A DNA stretch of 64,000 nt, taken from contig CADCXA010000029.1 in assembly GCA_902806565.1 (NCBI GenBank), positions 1,364,001-1,428,000 on the forward strand. The letters run 5' to 3'. The stretch comes from Hypoxylon rubiginosum (Eukaryota > Ascomycota > Sordariomycetes > Xylariales > Hypoxylaceae). The notes under the pieces are model-generated. The model had not been told where the DNA came from, made no database searches, and saw nothing but the letters and a program-made list of their open reading frames with translations. Numbering within the stretch: the first letter of the stretch is position 1; each line of letters opens with the position of its first letter. Below are positions 1 through 11,500 of the stretch, in pieces. The position numbers were made by a program, and so were the translations under genes.

Positions 1-2790
1 ATTAGTTTTTATTAATAAATAATATAAAATTAATCGAGTTTATATAATAAGTTTTAATTAAAATTAAAAATATAAAAGTTAATATTATTATTATTTAAAT
101 AATAATAAATAAAAATGTATTTAAAACTTTATATCTTAATATATAAATTTTATTAATAATTTAATAAGTTTTTTTAAAATAAACTATTATTTTAAATATT
201 TAATATATAAACCAAGGTTATTATTTTAAAAAAATCAAGCTAAGTGTAATATTAATTATTAATTATAAAAGTAAATTAAAAAGGGTTTTTTAAGTTAATT
301 AAAATTTTAATTACTTTTAATTATTTATATATAAATATATAATAATATTTTATTTTTAAAATAAAGTTATATTTAATATTAAGTAAAAAATAATATATTT
401 TAATATTATATTATTTTGTTTTAATATTTAAATAATATATATGTTAATTATTATTATAATAATAATAAAAAAAAATACTTTTATTAACTAAATATATAAT
501 AAAAATCTAAATTTAAATAATAATATTTAATTTTTATAATAACTATTATAAAACAATTAAAAATAAATAATATATTTATAATTATTTTTATATTAATATT
601 AACTTATAATATTTTATTATTAGTATTTAATAAAAATATTAAACTTATAATAAAATAAAAGCTTACTATTATTTTTTTTAAAAAAAAGTTAAAAAAGTTA
701 AAAATCACTATAAATTAAATATTTATTATTATTTTAAATATTAATAATTAAATATAAAACAAGTTTTTTTTTTTAAAATATAAAAATAAATTAAGTTATT
801 AATAAAAAACATTATTAAACTAATAAAATATATTATAAAAGTTATATTATTTATTTATAATATTAATATTATAAATATTAATTTATAATAATTTATTATT
901 ATATAATTAAACTTTATAATATTTAATAAAATTTAATTATATTTTATAAAGAAAATATAAAAACTATTAGTTTAAAACTAAAAATAATTAAAAAAGATTA
1001 TTAGATTTTAATAGTTATTAACTAAGTTTTTTATTTATATTAACTTTAAACTTTTAAATATATTTAAATTAATAAGATATATTTAAATTAATTTTCTTTT
1101 AAAAACTAACAACGTTTTAAAAGATAATATAATTAATTTATATAATTAAATTTATTTGTATAAGGATTAAAAATTATTTTAAACTATTTATAAACTTTTT
1201 TATATTTTATATAAATTTTAATAAAATTATATATATTTATTTAATAAAATTACTATAAAAATAAATAATATATAATAATAAAAGGCTAGTTTTAATTAAT
1301 AATAAACTTTAATAAAATTTATATAAATATTAAAATATAATAATATATATTAATTAAAAATAAGAAAAATAATTAAAATTAAAAGAGATATATAAGATTT
1401 TTTAAAAATAAAATAATAAATAAAAAAATTAAATAAAAAATAGGAAAGTTTAATAAATAAAAAAAAATATAATTTATATTTTTTTAATTAACACTTTTAA
1501 AACATATTATAATAATATATTTTATTATAAAAAAAATAAATAAAATAAAAAGTTAATTAAAAAAAAACGTATATTATAATTAATTATATAAATATATATT
1601 TAGGTAAATATTAAAAGAATATTATTAGTATTTTTTTTTTTTGATTTTATAAAAAACAATTAATTATAATTAAACTAAAATATAAAAATAAAATATAAAC
1701 ATTTTTTATTTTACCTTTTATTTTATTTTTATTTTATTTTTTATTTTACCCTTATTTCGCTTTAATTTATATTATTAGTAAAAAAATTAAAATTTATATA
1801 AAATTTAACATTAAATTAAACATTTTAAAGTTTTTAATTAAACTAATAATAACTTTTAGTTTTAAGGAAAAAAATTTTTTATAAAATGTAAATAAATAAA
1901 AAAAGTAATATAAATTTAAGTTTATTAGTTATTAAATTATAACTAATAAATATTAAAATTAAATTTATTAAATTATAAACTTTAAAAAATAACGTTAATT
2001 ATAAAAATAATTCTTATTAAAAAAAAGTAAGTTTTTATAACTTATTTAAATTTTATATTAAAAAAAAATTCGGTTTTTTTTTAAACAAAGTATATTTTTA
2101 ATAAATAAGATAATTAAAATAAGGTTAGTTTTAATAAAAAAAAGTTTAAAAAATTTTTTAAAAAAATCTTTAAAATAATATATATTATTTATTATAAATT
2201 AATAATATTTAATATTAATTAAAATTATAATTAAATAAAGTGATTATTTATATTAAATAATATATATTAATTATTATTATTTAAGTTTTAATTTAAATTT
2301 TAATAAATAAATTAAAAATATTAAGTTATTTAATTTAATAATTTTTAATATAATATAAGTATTTTTTTATAAAATAATATCTTTATTATTTTAAAGAAAT
2401 TTAATAAACGTTTTAACCTAGTTTTTTAATATTTAATTAAGTTTTTTTTATTATTATTATTTTTAGTTTAATAATAAAAATAATATATATTTTCTTAAAA
2501 ATTAAAAATTTTAAAATTTTTAATAAACTTTATTTATTAATATAATTAATAAACTTTATTAAATTTACTTAAAAAAAATTACAATATAAAAATATATTTT
2601 TATTTTATAAAATAAGTTACTAGAAAAAAAGTATATTATTATATTAATTATATATATAATAATATTTATAATAAAAAAAAAAAATTTTTTAATTTTAATA
2701 TATATTATTTAAAACCTTAAAATTCTTAAAAGGTTTATTTATATAATAAATAAAATATTTTATAATAGATATATTTAATTAAATTATAAT

Positions 2791-2930
2791 AAAAAAAAAA
2801 AAATAAAAGATTTAAAAAAAAATAAAATAAGTAGGTAGTAAAAAATAAAGAAAAAATAAGTAAAAAGAAAAACAAAAAAAAAAAAAAGAAAAAAAAAAAA
2901 AACATATAAAAATAAAAGATAAAAGTAACT
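2791..2930 (+). repeat. Purine-rich low-complexity tract
   Basis: About 140 bp are almost exclusively A with scattered G on the plus strand, including uninterrupted A runs of 13-14. It is simple sequence inside the AT-rich block, and no coding potential is seen. Confidence 0.7.
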
Positions 2931-4105
2931 TTTTTTTATATATATATATATAAATATAAATATATTATTTTATAGTTATATATATAAATTAATATTTATT
3001 ATTTATTTTTATTAAAATATATATTTTAAAATTATATAACTATAAGTTATAATAATTATAAATAATTATTTAATATTTAATTTTTTTTAATTATATTTTT
3101 TTTTTTATAATTTTAACAGTTATAAAAGATATTTATTTTTATTTAAATAATTTTTTTTAAAATTATAACAATAAAAACTTAATATAAAAAAGCTTATTTA
3201 ATTTAATTTATTTATATAAAAAAATATTTAAAAGTTAAATAACTATAAATTAATTAAATAATTAAATATTAAATATATATAAATTAATATATAAAATTAT
3301 AGTTTTTACGTTTTAATTTTAAAATAACTAAGTTTTTTTATAAACTTTTTTTATATATTAATAAAAACTAAAAATTAAATAATAAATTTTAATAATTATT
3401 TATAAATATAAATTATATTTATTTTATAACTTATATATAATTATTTATAATATTTTTAATATGTTATTTTAAATTAAAATTACTATATTTTCCTATAAAT
3501 TTTTTTTATAAATAAAAAAAAGTTATAAATTAATTAATTTTATAAAAATTTTAATAATAAATAATAAATTCTTATAATTATATTTAACTAAAAATCACTT
3601 AGTTATATTTTTAATATATAAGTATTTTATAACCTTGTTTTTTTTTTAAAAGTTAATTTTAAATATTTAATTATATATAAAACTATATTTTAAATTATAT
3701 TTTTTAAATTTTTTGTTTTTTTTTTTATTATATTTAATTTTATATTAATTACACCTATATATATAAATAAAAGATTTTTTATAAAATTAAAAGATTTTTA
3801 TTAAAACTAAATAAAAAACTTAATAATTAATATTATTATATAAAACTTATTTTATATAAATTTTTAATATTAATTATATTATAATTAAATAAAAAACAAT
3901 AAAATAAAATAATAAAAAATAAAATTAAAAAGTATAATATAATTAAAATTTTAATTAACTATTAAAATTATAATAATAATTTATAAAATAAAAAAAAACT
4001 TAATATATAATTTATAAATATATTAATTAATACCAGGAAAATATATATTTACTTACTTTTTTTATAATATAATAACTATTTAATTATTATTAAATTATAA
4101 TTAAA

Positions 4106-4292
4106 ATATTATTAAGTTATTATTAAATTATTATTAAATTATTATTAAACTATTATTAAATTATTATTAAATTATTATTAAATTATTATTAAATTATTAT
4201 TAAGTTATTATTAAATTATTATTAAATTATTATTAAGTTATTATTAAGTTATTATTTAATTATTAATAAGTTATTATTAAATTATTATTAAA
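4106..4292 (+). repeat. 11-bp tandem array (ttattattaaa), about 16 units
   Basis: The unit ttattattaaa recurs head to tail with small variants (ttattattaag, ctattattaaa, one disrupted unit near 4256-4270). Several variants differ by G/A or C/T transitions. It is a minisatellite at the right end of the first AT-rich block, about 150 bp before the GC content rises. It could be a former repeat inside a transposon or simple slippage. Confidence 0.75.
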
Positions 4293-4537
4293 CTAAAAAT
4301 ATATTATAATTAAACTATTATTATAATTAACGATTTTTATTTTTATTTTTTTATTATATTTTATATATTATTATTAATTTATATATTTTTTATAATTTAA
4401 ATTAATAAAATATATTAATTTATTAAAAACTTAATGTATTTATATAATATAAAAGTTATATACACTATGGTTTTAGCTTATTTTACAGGTTTAATAGGTT
4501 TAGCAGATTTAACGGACTTGGCACTTTTATCATTTTG

Positions 4538-4556
4538 GCGGTTTTTTATAAACCGC
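4538..4556. other. Perfect 7-bp inverted repeat at the isochore edge
   Basis: The arms gcggttt and aaaccgc flank a 5-base loop (tttat), exactly where AT-rich sequence gives way to normal sequence. It may be the terminal structure of the element that became the AT-rich block. No matching terminal repeat was found elsewhere, so this is only a structural observation. Confidence 0.35.
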
Positions 4557-4694
4557 TAACGGTCCCGACCCCCGTGCGTCCGCCACCTAATGCTACGTTA
4601 AGCACACACAAACTACAGTATTTCTAGGTATTTAGGTATTTCATAAGAAGAATAAATCCTCTGTAAGCTCAGAGGATAAATAGTTATATACTAC

Positions 4695-5030
4695 ATGTTC
4701 CTCTCCACACACCACAACGCTGCTATGTTCAATGTTCTGATATTTGTTAGCCTAGTCTGGGCCACATGGCGATGCTGGAAATTTACCATCTATCTTATTA
4801 TTCACCCCGATGAGCCAAAAGAATTGCCCTATTGGATTCCAGGCAGGTATTCTTCTCATACTATAGCAGGTTAATGATTACTGATGAGTTCGTGCTCTAG
4901 TATTGGGTAGGCTTTTCTAGTAACTTTGAAAGCTTCGGGGTAGCCATGATGACCTGACATGCTATATCTTCCAGCTCGAGAGACACTCGTATGTTTCTCA
5001 GCAATGAGCAATTCAAAAACTACAATTGTA
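4695..5030 (+). pseudogene. Cytochrome P450, 5' relic
   Basis: The first exon (4695-4842) encodes about 49 residues: a hydrophobic N-terminal anchor followed by HPDEPKELPYWIP. That is the proline-rich hinge typical of membrane-bound fungal P450s. A probable intron (4843-4900) has an AG acceptor but a GC donor. Joining it gives VLGRLF, matching the usual W-I-P-x-L-G-H stretch. The frame then meets TAG (4918-4920), TAA (4921-4923) and a TGA. Further on, a short stretch (FKNYNCSTLT) faintly resembles the YKNTTTLT region in a shifted frame. No I-helix, ExxR or haem-cysteine segment follows. Only the start of the gene survives, and it is dead. Family membership rests mainly on the hinge motif. Confidence 0.55.
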
Positions 5031-5178
5031 GTACCCTTACGCAACTCTCTTAAACACGATCAATGAAGAAATCTGTTATTGACGGCAATTGTCGAATGTG
5101 GACATGAAAGAGTGTTGTTGCGCGAGTTATAAAAATCGTACCCCTAATTGCCGCACAATAACCTAGGAGATAGGGTAC

Positions 5179-6170
5179 TCAGCTAACAGATGCTTCTCTG
5201 ATTGTGACAATACGTCGTCTTTCATCAAGACGATATTGCTTCAAAGCAGGGAAAAGTACTACTTGAGTAGCTGACGAAGAGGGCCATGCAACCTCATTGG
5301 TATCTACGTGTGAGAAAAGCTTGAACCCAAGTACGGCGAAGTTTGTTACTGCTTCCTCCAAAATACGTACAGATCTCTCTTCACCTCGTTCAGCTCGGAA
5401 AGGTTATAGAACATCTAGCAGGTCAGACACTGTTTTCTTGATATTATCGACACGCGGGTCGCCTTCTACCAGCTTATCTCGCGGGTACTGATTTGCTAGA
5501 ACGGATGCAGTCATGGCGCGCCAGTAGTCTAGAAGAGGTGGCGATTCTAAATGTAAATGTTAGTGGTGTCATTTAACGGCGGCTTTTTGGCGACTCACTA
5601 TTATTTTGGCGATTCCCTAGGAGCGCTGCTTGATAACAACGAACATCGACGGGAAGGAGGGTTGTTTCCGCGACGCCTCGCGGGTCGACGCGAGCCCAGA
5701 GGACTCTCGCGATGTATATTCTCAGCGCAATTCTTCGATTGGTGGTGTCGCGTAGCTGAGTTGACCACTGATTGCCAGAGTGGTCATCGGCTCCGCCTAG
5801 TACGGCTAATAATTTGTCGGTATTCACAGTTCTTGCATCGACCGGGCGGGCGTGGAAGAAGTTGACGACAAAGGTCTTGATCTGTGTTTCTAATTGAGAA
5901 AATTACTGTCTGAGTTCTTTATGGCCAATTCCTTGCGGTAGATAGTCAAGCACGCCTAGTGATGAAGTGGTTGATGTGAATGGCTTCAGATTTGGCGGAC
6001 GGCGGTGTACCAACAGGAAGACTGCGGAAACGATAGCTGCGCTTGCGATGGCACAACCTATCGCAATACCAGCTACAGCGCCTGGTGAGTATATATCGTG
6101 AAATGCTGCTAGCTGTAGGCTCAGTTGGTAGAACTGACGATTTCCGACGCAAGCAGTTAAGAGAAAGACC
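5179..6170 (-). pseudogene. Conserved fungal single-pass membrane protein, inactivated
   Basis: Reading leftwards, one frame gives a short ectodomain (RQFYQLSLQLAAFHDIYSPG), a transmembrane helix (AVAGIAIGCAIASAAIVSAV) ending in a basic VHRR, and a long cytoplasmic tail with ALRIYIARVLWARVDPRG and TTLLPVDV. The tail crosses a good 52-bp intron (5547-5598; GTGAGT donor, CTAAC branch, TTTAG acceptor) into SPPLLDYWRAMTASVL and on to a stop at 5179. This layout resembles an uncharacterised fungal family I know only as hypothetical proteins. Two in-frame TAA codons (5903-5905 and 5404-5406) break it; both could come from CAA by C-to-T change. No start was found upstream of about 6170, where introns or decay hide the frame. 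Confidence 0.55.
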
Positions 6171-6458
6171 TAGAAGAAACCTTTCTAATTTTGAGTCTAG
6201 ATTGTAAAAAAGAGATGATTGGGAAGAAATTCACCTCGCCTGACGCGTACTCGGGCAGTCTGGCTTGTAGGCAATTCCACACCTGTCAGACCGGTGCAAT
6301 GTTTGCTATTTTATAGGACCAATTAACCGCCAACCGTCCCGATGACACAAGGGTCGAGAACAAGACATTGATTGCCTACAGTGGCGTTCCCAGTGTCTGA
6401 GATCAGGGATCAAAATACAATCTATACATTTGCACTTCTATCTGGGACTGCGGCTTTT

Positions 6459-6479
6459 GGGGGGGATGGGGGGATGGGG
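6459..6479 (+). other. G-run cluster (possible G-quadruplex)
   Basis: Runs of 7, 6 and 4 guanines are separated only by AT dinucleotides. The first run is long enough to supply two G-tracts, so an intramolecular quadruplex is possible. It lies between two pseudogenes and no function is evident. Confidence 0.35.
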
Positions 6480-6693
6480 TCTAGCCGATCGTGAGACGCA
6501 GCCTGATTATCTAGAATATATGGAAATGAGAATGAAATTCATCCAGCCCGATCATTTAGGTAGTTTCTATAAAACCCGCGAATATTCCTAGATAACATGG
6601 GAGACTCCAGCTTGCACCCACGTCACATTACTTTACTGTTCTACATATACTTACCTGCTACGATTCGGCAACACGTGTTTCGAGTATCACACC

Positions 6694-7309
6694 ATGTCCG
6701 TACAAGATATTGGTATGATTATTGGGATAGATGTGGGCATGAGCGGTATGTGGACTCCGACCAATGCTCACTGTTCAACTGATTCCTACTAACATTGCAT
6801 TACAAACAGGTACGGGCGTGGCTTATAGCAACCTTGCAAAACATAAGCACCAACCTTCAGCTCCTATAATGGAGCTCCAAACCTGGGAAAACAGAGACGA
6901 GGAAGGAAAAGTTCCTACATAGCGTGTTTATGACAGAAGCAACGTTGGTCAGGGTCCTATCGCGTGGGGATTCACCGAGCAAGGTCAACCAGACAGCAAC
7001 CATGTATACGCCAAGTGGTTTAAGGTCAGGTTCTCATCCCCCATCGAGCAACTACAGCCCGACGAAAAAGACTTGCCACCGGTGGACACTCTCTATGAAG
7101 ACTTTCTCTCTAAACTCTATGGCCACATTGAGGAAAAGCTCAATATCACGGAGTTGGAACCGCTTGGTAAGGCTTGGAAGAGTGCGTCAATAGAGTTCAT
7201 CTTTAGCTTCCCGGCTACCTGGGATAGGCCAACAGTCGAGAAATTCAAACGCCTTGCGAAGAAGGCTCGTTTGGGAAGTCACCCAAGACACAGTGTAAAA
7301 TCGACTTAA
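6694..7309 (+). pseudogene. Hsp70-like (actin-like ATPase fold) protein, truncated
   Basis: Exon 1 (6694-6745) encodes MSVQDIGMIIGIDVGMS. A 64-bp intron (6746-6809, CTAAC branch, CAG acceptor) leads to GTGVAYSN. Together they form the phosphate-1 nucleotide-binding motif of the Hsp70/actin superfamily. Further on, IEFIFSFPATWDRPTVEKF matches the 'VVTVPATW' region of fungal Hsp70-like proteins. TAG at 6920-6922 interrupts the frame, and the frame ends at TAA 7309 after about 180 residues, whereas the family is usually 500-600. The last residues look frameshifted. It is therefore a truncated, nonsense-carrying remnant. The TAG could derive from CAG by a CpA-to-TpA change. Confidence 0.7.
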
Positions 7310-7580
7310 GGAACTTCCTATAGGCGGAGGGCATTGGGTTGCCGACTATATACCTAGGTAGACTGGCTCATTTTAAAGGTAAGAGCTCTGTTTCAATAAG
7401 AGTAATTCGTTGCGACTCAATGCTTTCCACAACATTTGCGGACTGGGGACTACAAAAATGGGTTTCGTATCGTGTAATCATCTAATGTTTACTACGTTTG
7501 ATTTGTAAATCAAAATTAAGGCCGACTTTGGCTGTCTTGCTCCCGGTCAGCCTATCCTTTTAAGTCTGATAGCTTTTAAG

Positions 7581-7882
7581 TGTCAGGACCATAGCCCTCA
7601 TCAGGCTACGGACTCATTAGGCGGCGGGCCTGCTGGCCACCCTTAGGACCCAGATAGGAGTCACGGAGCCCTCATGGCCAGAATAGGGGCTAAGGGGCCT
7701 GGATAGGGGTTACAGGCTTATGGGTATAAAGGAAGGGATAAGTAAAAGTGCTAGGCCTCTTGGCGTGTAGGCCCCTTTGTCTTGACCTCCTGTATATACA
7801 TGGGACTTGGTAGCTACCTAGGTTTATAGCTCCTCGTGCAACAACATAGTTGTATCCTTATCGCATGGTTGGCTTCGTGACA
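7581..7882 (+). mobile_element. Probable solo LTR (302 bp)
   Basis: The segment starts TGTCA and ends TGACA, the 5-bp inverted TG..CA termini of many Ty3-type long terminal repeats. It holds a TATAAA (7725-7730) at about mid-length, as expected near the U3/R boundary, and is clearly GC-richer than its surroundings. The 5-bp flanks (ttaag and ctgag) do not match, so there is no clean target-site duplication. No second copy or internal retrotransposon sequence is visible. Either this is an old solo LTR or the ends are coincidental. The strand given is that of the TATA box. Confidence 0.45.
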
Positions 7883-8558
7883 CTGAGAGTACGTACCCAT
7901 GAGCTAGGACTCTACAGCCTGTGCGCGGTGTCAATTACGAACCTTCTCGATTTAGTTAATAGATCTAACGAAGAGACGTAATTCTTGGTCCGTCTTTTGA
8001 AGGTTTGATCGTGCTTAGAATTAGGGGGTGTTTCTCGCGGAAACCCCCCCTCCTTTTCTTCTTTCTTTTTACGCTGCGCACAACGTAGCCCTCAAAATTG
8101 TGGATAAGTACGAATATGACTGTGAGAGGGAAACGAGACGGAAAAACAGTCTGTCGCGACTTAGTTTCCGATATGGCGACAGGTTACCCTCATTTTCGAC
8201 GGCTTCTGACACGGCAGGTGAGTCCGAGGCAGTGACAAGAAAACGAACAATTGAAGCAATTATCATTCCTATCAGAAAAAGGCCGGGTTTGAAATTTCAA
8301 CACCTTTTGACGAGGGGCCGAAACATCATCATTGACCTAGGTATTCTATAACGCCTTCATCAAACGCCGTGCGATTGCCATGCCATTCCCCTGGAGGCTG
8401 TGCCACGTTACTCCAACAGGTAAATATACCTACTCCTAACAGCCCCTTTCCTGCCCTGCCTCACCCTGATTCCAAAAGGTATGTTGTGTATTGGTCACGC
8501 AGGTCACGCAGTCAGGAAGATTCAAGACGCGGAGCTGGAGGGCTTAGAGTACTAAGCC
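7883..8558. other. Intergenic, no recognisable gene
   Basis: This 676-bp stretch lies between the LTR-like segment and the 3' end of the kinesin gene. Short open frames occur on both strands, but none has family features or splice signals that extend it. It probably holds the kinesin 3' untranslated region. Confidence 0.6.
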
Positions 8559-11500
8559 TTATTTCCTGTTCTTCGCAGCACCTCCGTTGCCACCCATCTT
8601 CACTTTCTGGGCCTGTAAAACCATTAGTCATTTACACTCATAGAGTCTAGCACGTAAACTAGGCTGTGACTTACATCTCGTGCGAATTCCAAACTCCTTA
8701 TAGTTTCATTCTCGTTCTCCTTCAGAGGGCTCACCATGACGAACATCAAAGTCCTGCATCCCTTTCCGAGGGACGGTCTCAGGAGTTGCGTTAGGGTATA
8801 CGACCTAAAGTCCACACCCTCTGTCTTGCCTTGTCCCAGGCTTGACAGTACTGTCCTTAGGTAGCTCAGCGAGGAGTTGATCTCGACACCCTCCTTGTAG
8901 ATCTGGTCTCCACGCGCTTTATCGGGGGACTCAGAGCCCGCAAGATCGATTAAATTGAGCGTGCCTTTGCGGGTCTTGACAATCTCGCCATCTTCGTTCG
9001 TCTTCGTGCCGCGGATCTTGAGCACTAGGATAGAGTGCGATCGCGAGCTTCGGTCATTCATTGCCGTCGCCGCCGTGTGTCGGTTGTTGTCCGCCGTTCG
9101 GACCATCTCATCCAGATCTCTTTCCTCTTGTAGAAGGGTGAAGGAGTGCCCCTTGATATTTAGGTCCTCTCCAATCGGGTCCACAGACAGTGGCTCGGGC
9201 TTCGAGTTGCGCGAGGCCAACAGATCATACAACTTGTCCTGATAGACTTCCAGGTAGCTGCCCTCAACTGTGTATTCCCAGCCAAGCGCTTTCAGTCTGT
9301 CGACCTCGCTGAAGATCATGTCCTGTGTTCTAGGGATAATGCCATCTCCTTTTCGGCTCATCGTAAATGTCTTGCCCGAGCCTGTCTGGCCGTAACAGAA
9401 AATGCACACCTTCTTACCATCCATGACAGATTGTACGAGCTGACTAATCTCGTCAAATACGTCCTTGTTGGTACAGTGGTCATCGAAGACACGCTCGAAG
9501 TTGAACTCTTTGGGCTTGCCGGGAATCATTTTCCCGGGCTCGCGGAAGTCTTCTCGTTCTGTCGGTATGCTTACGCCGTCGATCTTCTCCTCGTCAAGCT
9601 CGCTCATTCGTGGGTTGAACCTGATGAGAGCATCGCTTTCGGGGTCGGCAGGGGGCTTGATTCGGCACATAACTCGAATGTTCCCTTTCAACTCCTGAAC
9701 CTGCTCGAAGAGCTTGTGTCGCCTCTCTTCTTCCTTGATGAGCCGGTCTCGTAGCAGCTTTGTCTCCTCGTCGATCCTCTTTTGCGCTGCGACCTCAACT
9801 TCCTGAATCTTTCTCTGGTAGTCTGATTGGGTAGCCTTGTGCTCCTGCTCGAGGCTCTGGATGCGTGTTGAGCTGGAGTCTAACAGCTGACTCAGAGACT
9901 TGATCTGGCCACCCAGATGACCCTGGTCTTTTGAGAGTCTCTCTTCGGCATCTTCAGCTCTCTTTCTCAGACGTTTAATCGTATTGACATTATCATCGAT
10001 ATCGGTCTGAAGTGCTCGCTGATCCTCTTCGGCTTTTCTCAACTTTTCCTCCATGTCTCGTATTCGGCGAGACTGTCTTTCTAAGTCGTCATGGAGCAAG
10101 TGAACGTCGTGTTCATGGTCTCGCTTTTGTCTCTCGAGAGCACTACGTAGGTCCTTGTTCTCGTGTGATAAGTTCTCGAGACGAGATTCGGCTTCTGCGC
10201 CGCACTTCTCTTCAAACTCTTGTTGAAGCTTGGCTACTTTGTCCATTTGGTGCTCGTAGTCGTCCACCTTGGCCGTGATCTTTTTCTGGTGATCCGCAAT
10301 TAGTTCTTCGCAATACTTATCATGACGTCTCTGCTGGTCCTGTATATCGATGTTGAGATTGCGGGCCTGGCGCTCTGCGTCCGCTAACCTATCCAGGAGC
10401 TGTGCTCTTTCCGCTTGTAAGTTATTTCGTTGGTCCTCTAGGCTCACCGCTGTTGTGCATTCGTGAGTAATAACACTATTAGATATCCGGGTATCGTTGC
10501 GTACCTCGCTTCTTCAACATTTCAAGCTCTTCCTTGGCGATAGCACTGTCTTTTTCGGTCATGGCCATGAACTCCTTCACCTTTTGGAATTCCGTATCCA
10601 TTTTACCGATTTTCTCTTCGATCTCCGAGACTATAAATCCTTTTGTATTAGAATCTTTGGTTAAATAAGGAGCCTTCGTAGGCGAAGGTGACATGGCTAT
10701 GAACGGCGTAGCAGCATCCTTGACGCCCTTCAGGCTACGTTCCAAACCGTGCAATATATCTTGGCGAGGTTTGATTTGTGGAGTTGAGGGGGCCATCGAG
10801 CGACCCTTGGGCTCTTGAAGAGGCGGTTCTTGCCGCCAACCTCTACTGTTCCCACGCTTACGCATTGGGTCAGTTTGAGAGAGCGGGAATTTAGGAGGAG
10901 GGATGTCTTGGTTGAAAGTCGCTTGATTTTCTTGTTTGGGCATGCTGGCCTCCTTGAGCGATAGCAAGCCAAAACTGTTAGATATAGAGGCTTCTCTAGA
11001 CGTTGAGAGTGGTTGCTGGTATGGCTGCTTGGAGATATCTTGTAATGACTGTGGCTTGCGTAGGTTCTTCTTGCGAGGAATACTGGAACTTGATTTCTTT
11101 GCACGTTGAGCAAATGGGGTCACTGTACCATTGCTGCCATTTCCTTCCTCGCGCGTGCCCATCGACGTTGCGGGCCGTCCAGTTCTAGTAGTCGACCGTG
11201 CTCGGTTGTGGGATATACGTTGTCGGGAAGCAGGGCGGTTGCCGGGGCCGACGCTATAGGCAAAGCCGTTGGTACTTGAATAGCTACTGTTCGAAGTATG
11301 TCGTGACCCCGGAGCGCCATTGATACTAGTATGGTTGGATCTCCCCTGGTTATCAATAATGTTAGTATGTAGGGCAATATAATAGAAAAGACACGGAATG
11401 AACAACACCACCAGCTCGATCTCGTTGCGCAGCGGGTTAACTCTGAGAAAATACGATGTTGGGTTCTCGCGTGTTTCATTGATACTCGTACACCCTAGTT

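Larger units (their letters stand above)
1..4450. repeat. AT-rich, gene-free block (RIP-type isochore)
   Basis: By eye roughly nine bases in ten are A or T, with long runs of TA, TAA and TTA steps and no reading frame of gene size on either strand. GC content rises abruptly between about 4440 and 4560, where single-copy-looking DNA begins. In filamentous ascomycetes such blocks are normally transposon copies destroyed by repeat-induced point mutation (C to T at CpA). No transposon protein can be recognised, so the original element is unknown. The block contains tandem arrays, listed separately. A mitochondrial origin is unlikely because no mitochondrial gene, rRNA or tRNA is visible. Confidence 0.8.

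Noticed and set aside
4538..4560. Helitron 3' end (hairpin followed by CTRR)
   Set aside because: The hairpin is present but is followed by TAAC, not CTRR, and no helicase remnant is visible.
5179..5880. BAHD/Tri101-type acyltransferase relic on the minus strand
   Set aside because: First impression from LLPVDVR alone. Reading the whole frame showed a transmembrane helix upstream, a clean intron and no HxxxD or DFGWG motif, which fits a different family.
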